Of a stretch of 64,000 nt of DNA, positions 41,661-52,392 are shown piece by piece. The stretch comes from Chloroflexi bacterium HGW-Chloroflexi-2. GTDB lineage: Bacteria; Chloroflexota; Anaerolineae; Anaerolineales; Anaerolineaceae. The stretch lies in the NCBI GenBank assembly GCA_002840735.1, contig PHBY01000007.1, positions 62,001 to 126,000 of the forward strand, given 5' to 3'. The translations under genes were made by a program, and so were the position numbers. Position 1 is the first letter of the stretch; the number at the start of each line of letters is the position of its first letter. The notes under the pieces were generated by a model. It saw nothing but the letters and a program-made list of their open reading frames with translations. It did no database searches and was not told where the DNA came from.

Positions 41661-42494
41661 ATGCCTTCTGAATTTATTATTGATGTAAATGAATCAGATT
41701 TTGAATACGAAGTACTTGCTTATTCACAAAATACCCCGGTTGTAGTGGATTTCTGGGCTACCTGGTGCCGCCCATGCAAAACACTCAGTCCATTGTTAGA
41801 AGCATTAGCTTATGAAGCAATGGGTAGTTTTAGATTGGCAAAAGTTGATGTTGATTCAAATCCGAATCTGGCTCTTCAATTTGGCGTCAGGACCGTTCCA
41901 ACCGTCAAGGCATTCAGTGGTGGGCAAGTTGTTGGAGATTTTGTTGGAGATCAACCAGAGGATCGGGTGAGAACTTTCATCACCAACATTACACCCCCCA
42001 GCAAAGATAGTTTAGCCCTGGAAAAGGGATTAAGTCTTCTGGCAAATCATGAATGGGCAGAAGCGGAAGAAAATTTCCTTGAATTAATTGAACAATATCC
42101 AGACCGGCCAGAAATATTGTTAGGTTTGGCAAAAGCACAATTAGGTTTAGGAGACCCTTTCGAACCTTTGTTAATTTTGAGAAATTTTCCATCCAGTAAA
42201 CAATATGCTGCTGCTGAAAAATTATTGCCTTACGCTGAAGCGCTCGGCTATCTGAAACAAAATAATTTGCCCCAGGAAAATGATCTCGATTTTGCTTTTT
42301 CCAATAGTATTCGTTTGGCATCAAGAAATAATATTCCATCTGCACTGGATGGGTTATTGGAAATCCTCAGACAAAATAAAAGATATCGTGGTGGCCTGGC
42401 ACAAAAAATCATCCTCGCCATATTTGAATTATTAGGCGAGGATGATGAGCTTACCAGATCTTATCGAGCAGAATTAGCTTCGATATTATTTTGA
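41661..42494 (+). CDS. Thioredoxin-TPR fusion (CnoX/YbbN-like)
   Basis: VVVDFWATWCRPCKTLSPLLE; VRTVPTVKAFSGGQ; C-terminal helical repeats. Confidence 0.88.
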   Translation: MPSEFIIDVNESDFEYEVLAYSQNTPVVVDFWATWCRPCKTLSPLLEALAYEAMGSFRLAKVDVDSNPNLALQFGVRTVPTVKAFSGGQVVGDFVGDQPEDRVRTFITNITPPSKDSLALEKGLSLLANHEWAEAEENFLELIEQYPDRPEILLGLAKAQLGLGDPFEPLLILRNFPSSKQYAAAEKLLPYAEALGYLKQNNLPQENDLDFAFSNSIRLASRNNIPSALDGLLEILRQNKRYRGGLAQKIILAIFELLGEDDELTRSYRAELASILF

Positions 42495-42561
42495 GCTGGA
42501 CCGAAAATTTGATCTTACCTTGATCAATATTATTTGGGATCCTTTCAATAATTAGCGGTCA

Positions 42562-42599
42562 GGGTGTTTTTGGCGTGCGTCCGCACGCCAAAAACACCC
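42562..42599. repeat. Perfect 18-bp inverted repeat with 2-nt centre
   Basis: GGGTGTTTTTGGCGTGCG-TC-CGCACGCCAAAAACACCC. Confidence 0.9.
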
Positions 42600-42627
42600 G
42601 CTTGCCCCGATTTATTGAGATGATATA

Positions 42628-43611
42628 TTATTTGGATAGTGTCAAAACTGTCCAGGTGGTTGGATCCACCAATTTACGGTTGCGCAAATTCGAAACCATG
42701 CTTTGCTGAACATTCTCGCTTGAATCATCATTATCAGACACCGATAATCCGAAACCATACTGTTGACCACTGGCAGGTGTGATATTGAAAACTTTCCAGG
42801 GAATCGCTACTTCGACACGATAGATTCCATCGTTCTTCGACGAAGCAACGATTGCATCATTGATTCTGCCCGCTTTTCCGGATGGGTACCAGAGGTACAC
42901 TTCTTTTTCATCATCAACTCCACCTTTCCCTGGTGAAATCCCAATCTGAAAATCATCTGAACTCAAACTGATTACACTTAAGTCACCGTACAGGTTTGTG
43001 TCAAACAGAATTTCAATGCTGTCACCTTTGTAAATGTCCTCACCTGTCGCATTTTGTACATACTTTTCATCCAGAACTTTTACTGCCAGATACAAGTATG
43101 TCTCATTCCAACTTACTGCAAAGGATCCTTCCAAATCATCTGAATCTTCCCATTGACTGGTACCATAAACAACATATTTTGCAGGATATTTGGTCGCATC
43201 CCATTCATCCCAAATAGAATCAATAACAGGTGGTGTTTTCATATATTTTCCTGTTACCCAGGTTCCTCCCCTTACAGTTACTGCTGTATTGGTTGCAATT
43301 GGTGGCAGTGAAGTTTTTGTAGGAGGAATTACAGTCGAATATACAGTTATTGTCGGTAAAGCTTGCGTAGGCGCTTCTGTTACAGCACTCGTTGGTTGAA
43401 CTGTTGGCAATAATGGTTCTTCTGTATTGAATGGAAATTCCAGTGGAGGGTTTGTAGCTTGAATTTCGTCGACCGAAAACAAAGCAGTCATGGTGTAATT
43501 AGGTGTAGGAAAAAAAGGAGTTGGATTTAGATTGAGAAAGGATAAATTACATCCTGAGAAACTTACAACAATTAAGAGAGCAATAATAGCTGTAATCATT
43601 GTTTTTCGCAT
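42628..43611 (-). CDS. Lipoprotein with CBM9-like sugar-binding domain
   Basis: Lipobox VVSFSGC; TPPVIDSIWDEWDATKYP...FAVSWNETYLYLAVKVLDE...GDSIEILFDTN. Confidence 0.75.
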   Translation of the reverse strand: MRKTMITAIIALLIVVSFSGCNLSFLNLNPTPFFPTPNYTMTALFSVDEIQATNPPLEFPFNTEEPLLPTVQPTSAVTEAPTQALPTITVYSTVIPPTKTSLPPIATNTAVTVRGGTWVTGKYMKTPPVIDSIWDEWDATKYPAKYVVYGTSQWEDSDDLEGSFAVSWNETYLYLAVKVLDEKYVQNATGEDIYKGDSIEILFDTNLYGDLSVISLSSDDFQIGISPGKGGVDDEKEVYLWYPSGKAGRINDAIVASSKNDGIYRVEVAIPWKVFNITPASGQQYGFGLSVSDNDDSSENVQQSMVSNLRNRKLVDPTTWTVLTLSK

Positions 43612-43672
43612 ATAGACCTCCTGGCTTCAATTTGATTATAGAACATTGAAATGAAAAAAATACCCCTCAGTT

Positions 43673-44212
43673 TTATGACGAATAAGGCGTTATATATGTT
43701 CCATCATTCGGTCTCTGATTTTCCCAATCTTCTCTTGTTATTTCCAGGTATGTATCCCATTGCTCTAAATGCTCAGGTCTTGCTTTGCTGGTGAACCCCA
43801 ATTTTCTGTATAAATTCCACGCCTTTATGTTGTCTGGATGTGGATCCACATAGACTCTTTTTGCTTTCCCCTGAAAAAAAGCTTGTTCAATGGCAAAACG
43901 AAGTGCAAATTCTGCTATTCCCTTTCCTTGTGCTTCAGGAAGTAATTTGATGTCTAAAGCAGCCGTTTGATATATCTCATCCACATGGTAGAAAGTCTCT
44001 CCACAATAACCAATCTCATCCTGATAGATTGAATAATGACAACGGTTTGGTTTGGAAATTACCCAGGGTAACCAATCAATTAGTTTTGGCAAGGTCATTC
44101 CAAGCCCTTGTGGGTAGCCAACAAATGACATGACCTCACCATTATTCCATAAAGACATGATATTTAATAAATCTTCTTTGGAAGTCTCTTTAATGATTAT
44201 CCTGGGTTCCAT
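43673..44212 (-). CDS. GNAT family N-acetyltransferase
   Basis: IKLLPEAQGKGIAEFALRFAIEQAF...PHPDNIKAWNLYRKLGF. Confidence 0.85.
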   Translation of the reverse strand: MEPRIIIKETSKEDLLNIMSLWNNGEVMSFVGYPQGLGMTLPKLIDWLPWVISKPNRCHYSIYQDEIGYCGETFYHVDEIYQTAALDIKLLPEAQGKGIAEFALRFAIEQAFFQGKAKRVYVDPHPDNIKAWNLYRKLGFTSKARPEHLEQWDTYLEITREDWENQRPNDGTYITPYSS

Positions 44213-44337
44213 ATTGGACCTTTTTGATATGTTCTTCTTAAATGCGAAGAAAATCCTGAAAAAAGGCTATCAATAAAAATTCAAATTCTTGTTAGAAAAA
44301 TAATCCGTGAAACCAATAAATTTTATAAAATAACGGT

Positions 44338-44703
44338 TTAATCTTCTAAGACCTTAACCTCATCATCTTCAGTCGAAGAAATTTCAAATGATGCATCCAA
44401 TTCTTCCTCTTCTTCGATGAATGAAAAATATAATACAATTCTTCCTAAAACGAAAAGAGTGATAGCGAATACCACATATTGTGCAACATTTGACATGTAG
44501 AAGCTAACAATTTCAAATTCGTTTCCACTAAACACCAATTGACCCTGTTTCATCATTGTAGAAATATAGTTGGCGGAATAAACTGCTGCCCAAATTGAAT
44601 AAACTACGAGCAATCCTGCAATAACATAAAGAACTGTGCTTAATATTGGTAATTTCTTTTTATCCATAATAAAAACCTTCCTAAATTTTTCATACGGTAT
44701 CAA
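44338..44703 (-). CDS. Small membrane protein, unknown function
   Basis: Two hydrophobic helices and an acidic C-terminus. Confidence 0.55.
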   Translation of the reverse strand: MIPYEKFRKVFIMDKKKLPILSTVLYVIAGLLVVYSIWAAVYSANYISTMMKQGQLVFSGNEFEIVSFYMSNVAQYVVFAITLFVLGRIVLYFSFIEEEEELDASFEISSTEDDEVKVLED

Positions 44704-44948
44704 AAACCCCGGATTTTATTTCCTCCCTCTTAGAAAATAATGAATGAACGATTATTTATTCTTTTTATCATTGTAAAGAAAATAAGATGTTCATTTTCGA
44801 TCTTTGAAGAAAGATGAGTTATTGTATCACTTGACGAGCCTCAATACCAATGGTTCAGGTCTATTTTGAGGTTTTTTTGTATCAACCTGTTTTATTCAAT
44901 TGGTTGATTATTTCTGAGATCTTTTAGCTAAAATGGTGATTAAAACTT

Positions 44949-46205
44949 TCAAATATTATTCTGGACTAACAATGCAATGCATTCAATATGAAATGTCTGA
45001 GGGAACATATCAAATGGGGTTATTTCAACCAGATGATAACCACCATCAAATAATCTTTTTAGATCCCGAGATAAAGTCGAAACATCACAGGATATATAAA
45101 CAATTTTTTGTACTTTATAGGCCAAAATTGATTCCAGGGTTCTGGGATCTAAACCTGCTCTGGGTGGGTCTAAGAGAATTGTTTCAGGATGAATATCCAA
45201 TTGAGGAACAATTTCTTTTACAGAGCCTACATACAAATTAATGTGATCAAACATATCGAGATTAATAGCAAAATCATCACAGGCGGAGGATGATTCTTCA
45301 ACTGCATAAACCAGCTCATACCGATCGGCCAAAAATCGAGTGAATAGTCCTACACCAGCATAAAGCTCAAGAAGCGTATTGCCTCTGGTTGGCAAATAAT
45401 CACAGACAAGATCAATCATTTTCTCAGCTTGAGCAGTATTTACCTGAAAAAACGATTCTGCAGAAACATGAAAAAATTGGTCTTTAACCTGATAAATCAG
45501 GTGATCCTCCCCTGCCATCACAATATTTCCAACATCACTCAAATGAACAACTGAAACAGGTACATCTAATTCCAATGAAGGGATTTCTACAAAATTGTCG
45601 CTTTCCAAAATCAGCATAATCTCTTCCTGCAAACCTTCCCGAATGTGAATTCTTTTCAAACCGGGGAATTGTTCCAGATCTAACATTTTCCATGTTTGCA
45701 GGATTTGCTCACCGGGAAGAAGACAATCATCAACTGGAATAATCTGGTTTGAGCCAAAAGCTTGAAACCCTAACTTTCCGTTTCCATTGACTGAAAATTG
45801 GACATTATTTCGGTAGTGAAATTCATTCAGAGATGGAACAATATCCCTTAATATTTGTTCACTGAAGCCAGGTACTCTGGAGAACTGTTCCAGAACGACC
45901 TCTTGTTTTAGTTTCAATTGTTCGGCATATTCCATATGCTGGTAATGACAACCGCCACATTCTGAAAAGTACTTGCAGGGTGGATTTAACCTTTTTTTAC
46001 TGTTTTCTACCACACGAATTAAGGAAGCCCTGGCATATCCTTTCTTGTTTTGAGTAACCTGAATATCAACTATTTCCTCTGGTAATACAAATGGCACAAA
46101 AACAGGTCGATGATCCGGCAATCTTGCCAAAAATTCTCCCCCATAAATTGGTTTTTCGATTTTTACTGAAATTTGACCTGATTTAATATCCATTTCTTTT
46201 CTCAA
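44949..46205 (-). CDS. Class I SAM-dependent RNA methyltransferase (RlmD/TrmA family, m5U)
   Basis: TRAM-like N-terminus; CGGCHYQHMEYAEQLKLKQ; LLELYAGVGLFTRFLA; LDPPRAGLDP; KIVYISCDVSTLSRDL. Confidence 0.93.
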   Translation of the reverse strand: MRKEMDIKSGQISVKIEKPIYGGEFLARLPDHRPVFVPFVLPEEIVDIQVTQNKKGYARASLIRVVENSKKRLNPPCKYFSECGGCHYQHMEYAEQLKLKQEVVLEQFSRVPGFSEQILRDIVPSLNEFHYRNNVQFSVNGNGKLGFQAFGSNQIIPVDDCLLPGEQILQTWKMLDLEQFPGLKRIHIREGLQEEIMLILESDNFVEIPSLELDVPVSVVHLSDVGNIVMAGEDHLIYQVKDQFFHVSAESFFQVNTAQAEKMIDLVCDYLPTRGNTLLELYAGVGLFTRFLADRYELVYAVEESSSACDDFAINLDMFDHINLYVGSVKEIVPQLDIHPETILLDPPRAGLDPRTLESILAYKVQKIVYISCDVSTLSRDLKRLFDGGYHLVEITPFDMFPQTFHIECIALLVQNNI

Positions 46206-46479
46206 TTCATGTACAATACTGATAGTTGATTTTATTAATCCATGTTGCTTACACTAATGATTATTATAACAAATAGGGTTTCAAGGGAAATTTTTATACG
46301 ATCATTTTTTTATTGGTTTTGTAGTGGTTTAATACAGACAAATATCATAAATTTGGTATATAATCCTTAACGTAATTTAATGTAATAATCAATATAAATT
46401 TTTTGATAATGAAGTCCTTAATGGTTGTAATTCGTTAATAAATTAGTTCTCACACCCAATCTATTAGAGGAGCGAACAG

Positions 46480-47454
46480 ATGAACAAGTTAAAACCAATA
46501 TATAGTTTCATCGTTATCTTGATTCTGATGGTCATTATTGGCAGTATTTCCTTTGCGAATGTCTCAGCTAGGGATAATCCCCAGGAAATCAGCCCCGTTT
46601 CGCGTGGCGCCCAAATTTATGATGATTGGACAAGTGTCGTTTCTGACGCAGCAATTCCAGTTGGTAACCACCCCATCTGGTCACGACAATCAAACAATAC
46701 GATTTCTGGCATAGATACATGGCGTTGCGTTGTTTGTCATGGTTGGGATTATCAGGGAATTGATGGCGCATTTCGATCTGGCTCGTACAGTACCGGTTTC
46801 CCCGGCCTGCTGGAAGCATCTACAAAAGATCAATCCACCCTGGTGCAAGCACTGGATGGATCATCCGACGCCCAACACAATTTCACATCCATGTTGAGTG
46901 ACGACGAAATTGAAAGTGTTACTGCATTTATTCAAACCGGATTGATTGATGATAATGAGTATATTGACATTGTCACCCGAAAAGTTACCGGGGGAAATTT
47001 CGCGAATGGCAAAGAAAAGTACGAACAAGTCTGTTCCAGTTGCCACGGTGATGATGGCACACTAGCGACTTTCCGGTATGAAGGCACTGAAGTATCACTG
47101 GGGACTTTAGCTGTTCAGGATCCCTGGCGATTCTTACATCGCACACGCTTCGGGACTGCTCGCGCTCCAGAAATGCCTCTGGGATATGAATTAGGTTGGA
47201 CGGCAGAAGATGGTCGCGATGTGGTTTACTATGTCCAATCCTCCCTGCCCACTGGTTTTGAAGTCCCCACGAACGAACCGATGGAAATTGAACCGGTTGA
47301 TAATCTTGGCGGACCTGCCCAAAATTGGTTCTCCGGGATCGTCACCGCCTTTGGCGCTATGGCAACAAGTCTTGGTTTTGCAATCCTTCTAGGGGCATTG
47401 TTTGTTGGAATCATTCTGGTGCTGGTGTGGTTATTGCGCAGCCGGCGAGCGTAG
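46480..47454 (+). CDS. Membrane-anchored diheme cytochrome c
   Basis: CXXCH motifs CVVCH and CSSCH; C-terminal TM helix. Confidence 0.88.
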   Translation: MNKLKPIYSFIVILILMVIIGSISFANVSARDNPQEISPVSRGAQIYDDWTSVVSDAAIPVGNHPIWSRQSNNTISGIDTWRCVVCHGWDYQGIDGAFRSGSYSTGFPGLLEASTKDQSTLVQALDGSSDAQHNFTSMLSDDEIESVTAFIQTGLIDDNEYIDIVTRKVTGGNFANGKEKYEQVCSSCHGDDGTLATFRYEGTEVSLGTLAVQDPWRFLHRTRFGTARAPEMPLGYELGWTAEDGRDVVYYVQSSLPTGFEVPTNEPMEIEPVDNLGGPAQNWFSGIVTAFGAMATSLGFAILLGALFVGIILVLVWLLRSRRA

Positions 47455-47478
47455 TAATATTAATAAAAGGAGTCTTTT

Positions 47479-48018
47479 ATGAAATCTTCAATACCCTTAT
47501 GGCAGCGCTCAAGTGTTCGGATAGTCGGTGCATTGGTGCTGCTGATTATTATGGGAGGAGCAGTAGGTGGCATTTATTACACACAAATTCCACCTGAACA
47601 GCCTATTCCTTTTCCTCATAATTTTCATATTGGAGTGGGGGCACAATGTTCTTACTGCCACACTGGTGCCGCGACTGGTCCAAATGCAGGTTTGCCAACC
47701 ACAGATAAATGCTGGGGTTGTCATCAACAAATAGAACCTCGTAATGACAACCTGAAATTGGTTGCCAGTTATGGAGCTGAAGGGAAACAAATTCCCTGGG
47801 TTCCTGTCGCCATTCAACCTGATTTTGTTGTCTTTTCACATCAACCACATATCAATGCAGAATTGACCTGTGAAACCTGTCATGGAGATTTAACACAAAT
47901 GACAGTCGCTGAACCACAGAAGGGTCAGAATATGGGTTGGTGTCTCGATTGCCATCAGAAAATGTCCACTCCGGAAGAATTCGTTTTGCTTTCGGATTGC
48001 GCCACGTGTCATTACTAA
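47479..48018 (+). CDS. actA: Pentaheme cytochrome c, ActA-like
   Basis: Five CXXCH motifs (CSYCH, CWGCH, CETCH, CLDCH, CATCH) after an N-terminal TM. Confidence 0.85.
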   Translation: MKSSIPLWQRSSVRIVGALVLLIIMGGAVGGIYYTQIPPEQPIPFPHNFHIGVGAQCSYCHTGAATGPNAGLPTTDKCWGCHQQIEPRNDNLKLVASYGAEGKQIPWVPVAIQPDFVVFSHQPHINAELTCETCHGDLTQMTVAEPQKGQNMGWCLDCHQKMSTPEEFVLLSDCATCHY

Positions 48019-48033
48019 TCAAGGAGGATATCA

Positions 48034-50187
48034 ATGACTGAAAAAATCTCAAGGCGCGATTTTCTAAAAATATCCGGAATTGGTTTAACCTCAGCGACAG
48101 TAATTACTGGTTGTGGACCATCATCACGGTATGTAACCAGACAGGCTTATGCCAACATGCCCGAATATAACCAGACAGGTGTGAGTACTTATTACGCGAC
48201 AACCTGTAAGGAATGCCCGGCCGGTTGTGGATTGATTGTGAGAACTCAGGAAGGTCGCGCCATCAAAGTAGAAGGAAATCCTGAACACCCGGTTAATAAA
48301 GGAAAAGTCTGTTCACGAGGATTAACCACTGTTCAAGGAGTCTATAATCCTGATCGCATAACCGGGCCACAAAAAAGGACCCGAGGTAGCCGTACAACAA
48401 CCGCGATGGAATGGCAAGGTGCTATTAATACAGTAGCAGAAGAATTGAAAAACCCACAAAAAACCGCTTTTCTTCTGGGTTTACAGTCCGATCATTTATA
48501 TGATCTTGTTCGAGAGATCACAGAAAAGGGAGGTTTTGGCAAACCTGTTCGTTACGGCACCTTAGGAACGCTGGAAGGCAGATCTACATTATTGAGAGCC
48601 ACCCAGGAACTTTATGGTTTTGATCAAATCCCATTTTTTGATATGGGCAATGCCGATGTAGTATTTTCCTTTGGCGCTCACTTTCTCGAAACCTGGCTTT
48701 CACCATTGGCCTACAGTCGAGGTTTTCGTCAGCTACGCAAACAGCCATTTGGAAAACGTGGATATATTGTTTCCTTTGAAGCACGACAATCTTTATCAAG
48801 TGCTAACGCTGATGAATGGATCCCTATCAAACCTGGTAGTGAAGGTCAGGTAGCATTAGCCATTGGCAAAATTGCTGCAACGAAAGCTGGAGTGCCAGCC
48901 CCTGCTATATTCGCTGAAGTTAACCTGAATGAAGTATCCCAAATTTCAGGTATTAGCATGGAAAAATTACTTCAACTGGGCGAATTATTTGGATCAGATA
49001 ACAAGGCAATTGCTTTACCAGGAGGATCTGCATTGACAACCAGAAATGGTCTGGATGCAGCCAAAGCTATTCTGGCTTTGAATGTTCTGGTTGAGAACAT
49101 GTCACAACCTGGAGGTGTCTTCCCCACGTTTGGGGAAAATCATACATCTGATTTTGCCGCCGTAAAAGCATTGATAGCTAAGATGAATGCAGGAGAAGTA
49201 GATACGCTTTTTATCCATGGCACCAATCCTGTTTTTGAGTTACCTGCATCTGCAGGTTTTCAAGCAGCTTTGAAAAAAGTAAAAACAGTGATTTCATTCA
49301 GCACTTTTGAAGATGAGACTGCTATTGAAAGCGATTATGTTTTTCCGGATCATGCCGCATTGGAATCCTTTGGTTATCAGAGAGTTCTATTGGGGAGTGA
49401 TCGTGAAACTTATTCATCGATTCAACCCGTTGTTGCCCCTATTCATGATACCAGAGCCACTGCTGATGTTCTCCTGGCAGCTATTTTAGCCACAGGTGGA
49501 AATCTGGCTTCTGACATTCAATACACCGATGAAGTCGATTACCTTCAAAAAACAATAACACCTTTGATCGAAAAAGCAGGCTCCTATTCAGCTGGAGAGC
49601 TTCCCACCTTCTGGAGTAAATGGCTGCAGTTTGGTGGTTGGTGGAAGACGACCTCAGAATTAAATTCTTCGGAGATAGAAATTAATCTTAATCAAAAATT
49701 ATCATTTTCCGCTCCTCAAAGTGCGAAAGTAGGCGAGACTTTCCATCTGGTTACATTTCCCACACAAATGGGTGACGGCAGCGGAGCAAATCGTCCCTGG
49801 TTGCAGGAGACTCCTGATCCCATGACGACAGTCACCTGGAATTCATGGATAGAAATTCACCCAAAGACGGCTGAACTACTTGGAATTCATGATGATGATA
49901 TCGTTGAAGTCAAATCTTCTACCAGTGATTTCTCTGTAGAAGCCATTGTATATCTTTACCCGGCCATTCGCCCGGACACAGTTGCCATTCCATTTGGTCA
50001 AGGGCATACCGCTTTAGGTAGATTTGCAGAAGGAAGAGGTTGTAATCCAGCGATTGTTTGGTCGGCCAGTGTTAATCAAGCTGGCGATCTTGCCTTATCG
50101 GATACAACAGTCACAATCAAACCCACAGGAAAACGACGCCCATTAGCACGTCAGGAAAGTAAAGAAGGTGTCTATGGTGAGCATTAG
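48034..50187 (+). CDS. Molybdopterin-oxidoreductase-family protein (ActB1-like), Tat/lipoprotein N-terminus
   Basis: SRRDFLKISGIGLTSATVITGCG; CKECPAGCGLIVRTQEGRAIKVEGNPEHPVNKGKVCSRG. Confidence 0.88.
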   Translation: MTEKISRRDFLKISGIGLTSATVITGCGPSSRYVTRQAYANMPEYNQTGVSTYYATTCKECPAGCGLIVRTQEGRAIKVEGNPEHPVNKGKVCSRGLTTVQGVYNPDRITGPQKRTRGSRTTTAMEWQGAINTVAEELKNPQKTAFLLGLQSDHLYDLVREITEKGGFGKPVRYGTLGTLEGRSTLLRATQELYGFDQIPFFDMGNADVVFSFGAHFLETWLSPLAYSRGFRQLRKQPFGKRGYIVSFEARQSLSSANADEWIPIKPGSEGQVALAIGKIAATKAGVPAPAIFAEVNLNEVSQISGISMEKLLQLGELFGSDNKAIALPGGSALTTRNGLDAAKAILALNVLVENMSQPGGVFPTFGENHTSDFAAVKALIAKMNAGEVDTLFIHGTNPVFELPASAGFQAALKKVKTVISFSTFEDETAIESDYVFPDHAALESFGYQRVLLGSDRETYSSIQPVVAPIHDTRATADVLLAAILATGGNLASDIQYTDEVDYLQKTITPLIEKAGSYSAGELPTFWSKWLQFGGWWKTTSELNSSEIEINLNQKLSFSAPQSAKVGETFHLVTFPTQMGDGSGANRPWLQETPDPMTTVTWNSWIEIHPKTAELLGIHDDDIVEVKSSTSDFSVEAIVYLYPAIRPDTVAIPFGQGHTALGRFAEGRGCNPAIVWSASVNQAGDLALSDTTVTIKPTGKRRPLARQESKEGVYGEH

Positions 50188-50213
50188 AGGTAGAGACAAA
50201 AAGGAGAACCATT

Positions 50214-50942
50214 ATGACTGAATTACTTGCAAAAGAAGCACATGATGAAAAATGGGGTATGGTCATCGATCTTGATATTTGTAGTGGTTGCCAGGCATGT
50301 GTCACCGCCTGTTCGATGGAAAACAACATTCCATTTGTAGGCGAAGATGAAATGGCCTACGGGCGTGGAATGCAATGGATGCGAATTCGAAGATACTGGG
50401 AAGGTGAATATCCAGAAGTAACTCCGGACTATCAACCAATGTTATGCCAACAATGTGGCAGCGCACCTTGCGAACCAGTATGTCCGGTTTTTGCAACACT
50501 CCATTCGGAAGTCGAAAAAATCAATCTACAGGTTTACAACCGCTGTATTGGTACACGCTATTGTGCCAACAACTGCCCCTACCATGCCCGTACCTTCAAC
50601 TGGTTTGATTATGAAATTCCAGCCCCCATGAATTCATATCTCAATCCAGATGTCACCGTGCGCAGACGAGGTGTGATGGAAAAATGCACTTTCTGTGTTC
50701 AAAGGATTGTCAAAGGCAGACAGCAAGCTTCTGCGGAAGGCAGAGAGATTGAAGATGGCGATATAACCCCGGCATGCGCTCAAGCCTGCCCAACCGATGC
50801 GATCACTTTTGGAAACCTCAGTGATCCCGAAAGCAGGGTGAGTAAAATGGTGCGCAGTGATCGGGCTTATAAAGAATTAGAAAATCTTGGAACAGAACCC
50901 AGGGTAACATATTTGAAGGGAGGGAAATCATATGGCGGCTGA
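50214..50942 (+). CDS. Four-cluster Fe-S protein (ActB2-like)
   Basis: CSGCQACVTACSMEN, CQQCGSAPCEPVCP, CIGTRYCANNCPYHART, CTFCVQRI...CAQACPTDAI. Confidence 0.92.
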   Translation: MTELLAKEAHDEKWGMVIDLDICSGCQACVTACSMENNIPFVGEDEMAYGRGMQWMRIRRYWEGEYPEVTPDYQPMLCQQCGSAPCEPVCPVFATLHSEVEKINLQVYNRCIGTRYCANNCPYHARTFNWFDYEIPAPMNSYLNPDVTVRRRGVMEKCTFCVQRIVKGRQQASAEGREIEDGDITPACAQACPTDAITFGNLSDPESRVSKMVRSDRAYKELENLGTEPRVTYLKGGKSYGG

Positions 50943-52383
50943 TGTAAAACCGTTTATTGGTTCAAAAGCAAGTCCCCATCAAGAATCTGAAGCTGAAGAA
51001 TTACGCAAAGAACATCTGATGCTGGATCCCATGCCACGCGATGAAATGAATCAAATGGTCATGGAAGCTATGACCACCACCACACGTAAATGGTGGGCTT
51101 GGGTGATTGGTCTGGGATTGGCAGTTGCTGTCTTATTATTTGGCGCCTGGGGATATATGATTGCTACCGGAATGGGTGTTGCTGGTATTCGCCGCCCAGT
51201 TTTCTGGGGCATTTTCATCGTCACCTTTGTCTTCTGGATCGGTATTTCACATGCTGGAACATTTGTGTCTGCCATTCTGAGAGTCTTCAAAGCTGAATTT
51301 CGACGTCCATTTACCAGAGCTGCTGAGTTGATGACCACTTTTGGTCTGGCAGCCGGTGCACTCTATCCCCTCATCCACCTGGGTCGAGTGTGGGTCTTCT
51401 ATTGGATGGTTCCATACCCTAATGCTCGCTGGTTGTGGCCGAATTTCCGGTCAGCGCTCGTTTGGGACTTCCTGGCAATCACGACGTATCTACTGAGCAG
51501 TACCATTTATTTATTCTTGCCACTCATTCCAGACATGGCAATGGCCCGTGATCGCTCTTCCGGCTGGCGTCATTTCATTTACAAACTTCTCGCCCTGGGG
51601 TGGCGTGGAACAGAAGCCGAATGGTTCCGATTACGCAAAGCGATTTCCATCTTTGCATACGCCATCATCCCGGTAATGTTCTCAGTTCATACAATTGTTT
51701 CCTGGGACTTTGCAGTCAGCACAGTATCTGGATGGCAATCCTCAATCTTTGGACCATACTTCATCATCGGTGCAATTCTTTCAGGAGTTTCTGCGGTAGT
51801 AACCATTCTTTACATATTACGATCTACTATGAAAAATATGGATTATTTCATTCGCAAGGAACACTTCGATGCCCTTGGTAAACTTATTCTGGTCTTCTCG
51901 ATGGCCTGGGCCTATTTCTTCTTCAATGAATACATTCTTTCCTGGTATGGTGGTGATGCAGCCGTGAAACAAGTGCTCACCTTACACGCAACCGGTCCTT
52001 CAGCTTGGGTCTGGTATACCATGCTGATCTGCAATGTTGCCATTCCATGGTTATTCCTATGGAACAAGAAAGTTCGGCGCACACCCTGGTTGATGTTCAT
52101 CATCACCTTATTGGTAAATGTGGGCATGTATGCCGAACGGTACACCATCATCCCGCTGACATTAGGTCATCAGCGCAATCCATTTGACTGGGGAATTTAT
52201 AATCCCACCATCATCGAAGTCAGTATTGCCCTGGGCACTCTATGTTTGTTCATTTTCCTATATTTGATCGCTTCCAGATTCATTCCTCTGGTGCCCGTTT
52301 GGGAAGTGCAGGAAGGTCAAATGAGCCATACGCTACGAAAAGTCGGAAAAACCGAAATTCCTTCGGTTACGGAATTGGAATAG
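50932..52383 (+). CDS. actC: NrfD/PsrC-type quinone-interacting membrane subunit (ActC-like)
   Basis: 483 aa multi-TM; WIGISHAGTFVSAILRVFKAEFRRPFTRAAELMT; LVNVGMYAERYTII. Confidence 0.9.
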   Translation: MAADVKPFIGSKASPHQESEAEELRKEHLMLDPMPRDEMNQMVMEAMTTTTRKWWAWVIGLGLAVAVLLFGAWGYMIATGMGVAGIRRPVFWGIFIVTFVFWIGISHAGTFVSAILRVFKAEFRRPFTRAAELMTTFGLAAGALYPLIHLGRVWVFYWMVPYPNARWLWPNFRSALVWDFLAITTYLLSSTIYLFLPLIPDMAMARDRSSGWRHFIYKLLALGWRGTEAEWFRLRKAISIFAYAIIPVMFSVHTIVSWDFAVSTVSGWQSSIFGPYFIIGAILSGVSAVVTILYILRSTMKNMDYFIRKEHFDALGKLILVFSMAWAYFFFNEYILSWYGGDAAVKQVLTLHATGPSAWVWYTMLICNVAIPWLFLWNKKVRRTPWLMFIITLLVNVGMYAERYTIIPLTLGHQRNPFDWGIYNPTIIEVSIALGTLCLFIFLYLIASRFIPLVPVWEVQEGQMSHTLRKVGKTEIPSVTELE

Positions 52384-52392
52384 GAGGAGAAA

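Noticed and set aside
44839-44880. Possible hairpin plus T-tract (CCTCAA...TTGAGGTTTTTTT) suggesting a small RNA
   Set aside because: Only a 6-bp stem with a 21-nt loop and no convincing promoter; too weak to call.
50223-50499. Antisense ORFs opposite the Fe-S protein gene, and similar shadow ORFs across the window
   Set aside because: Overlap strongly supported genes, no motifs or independent start signals.
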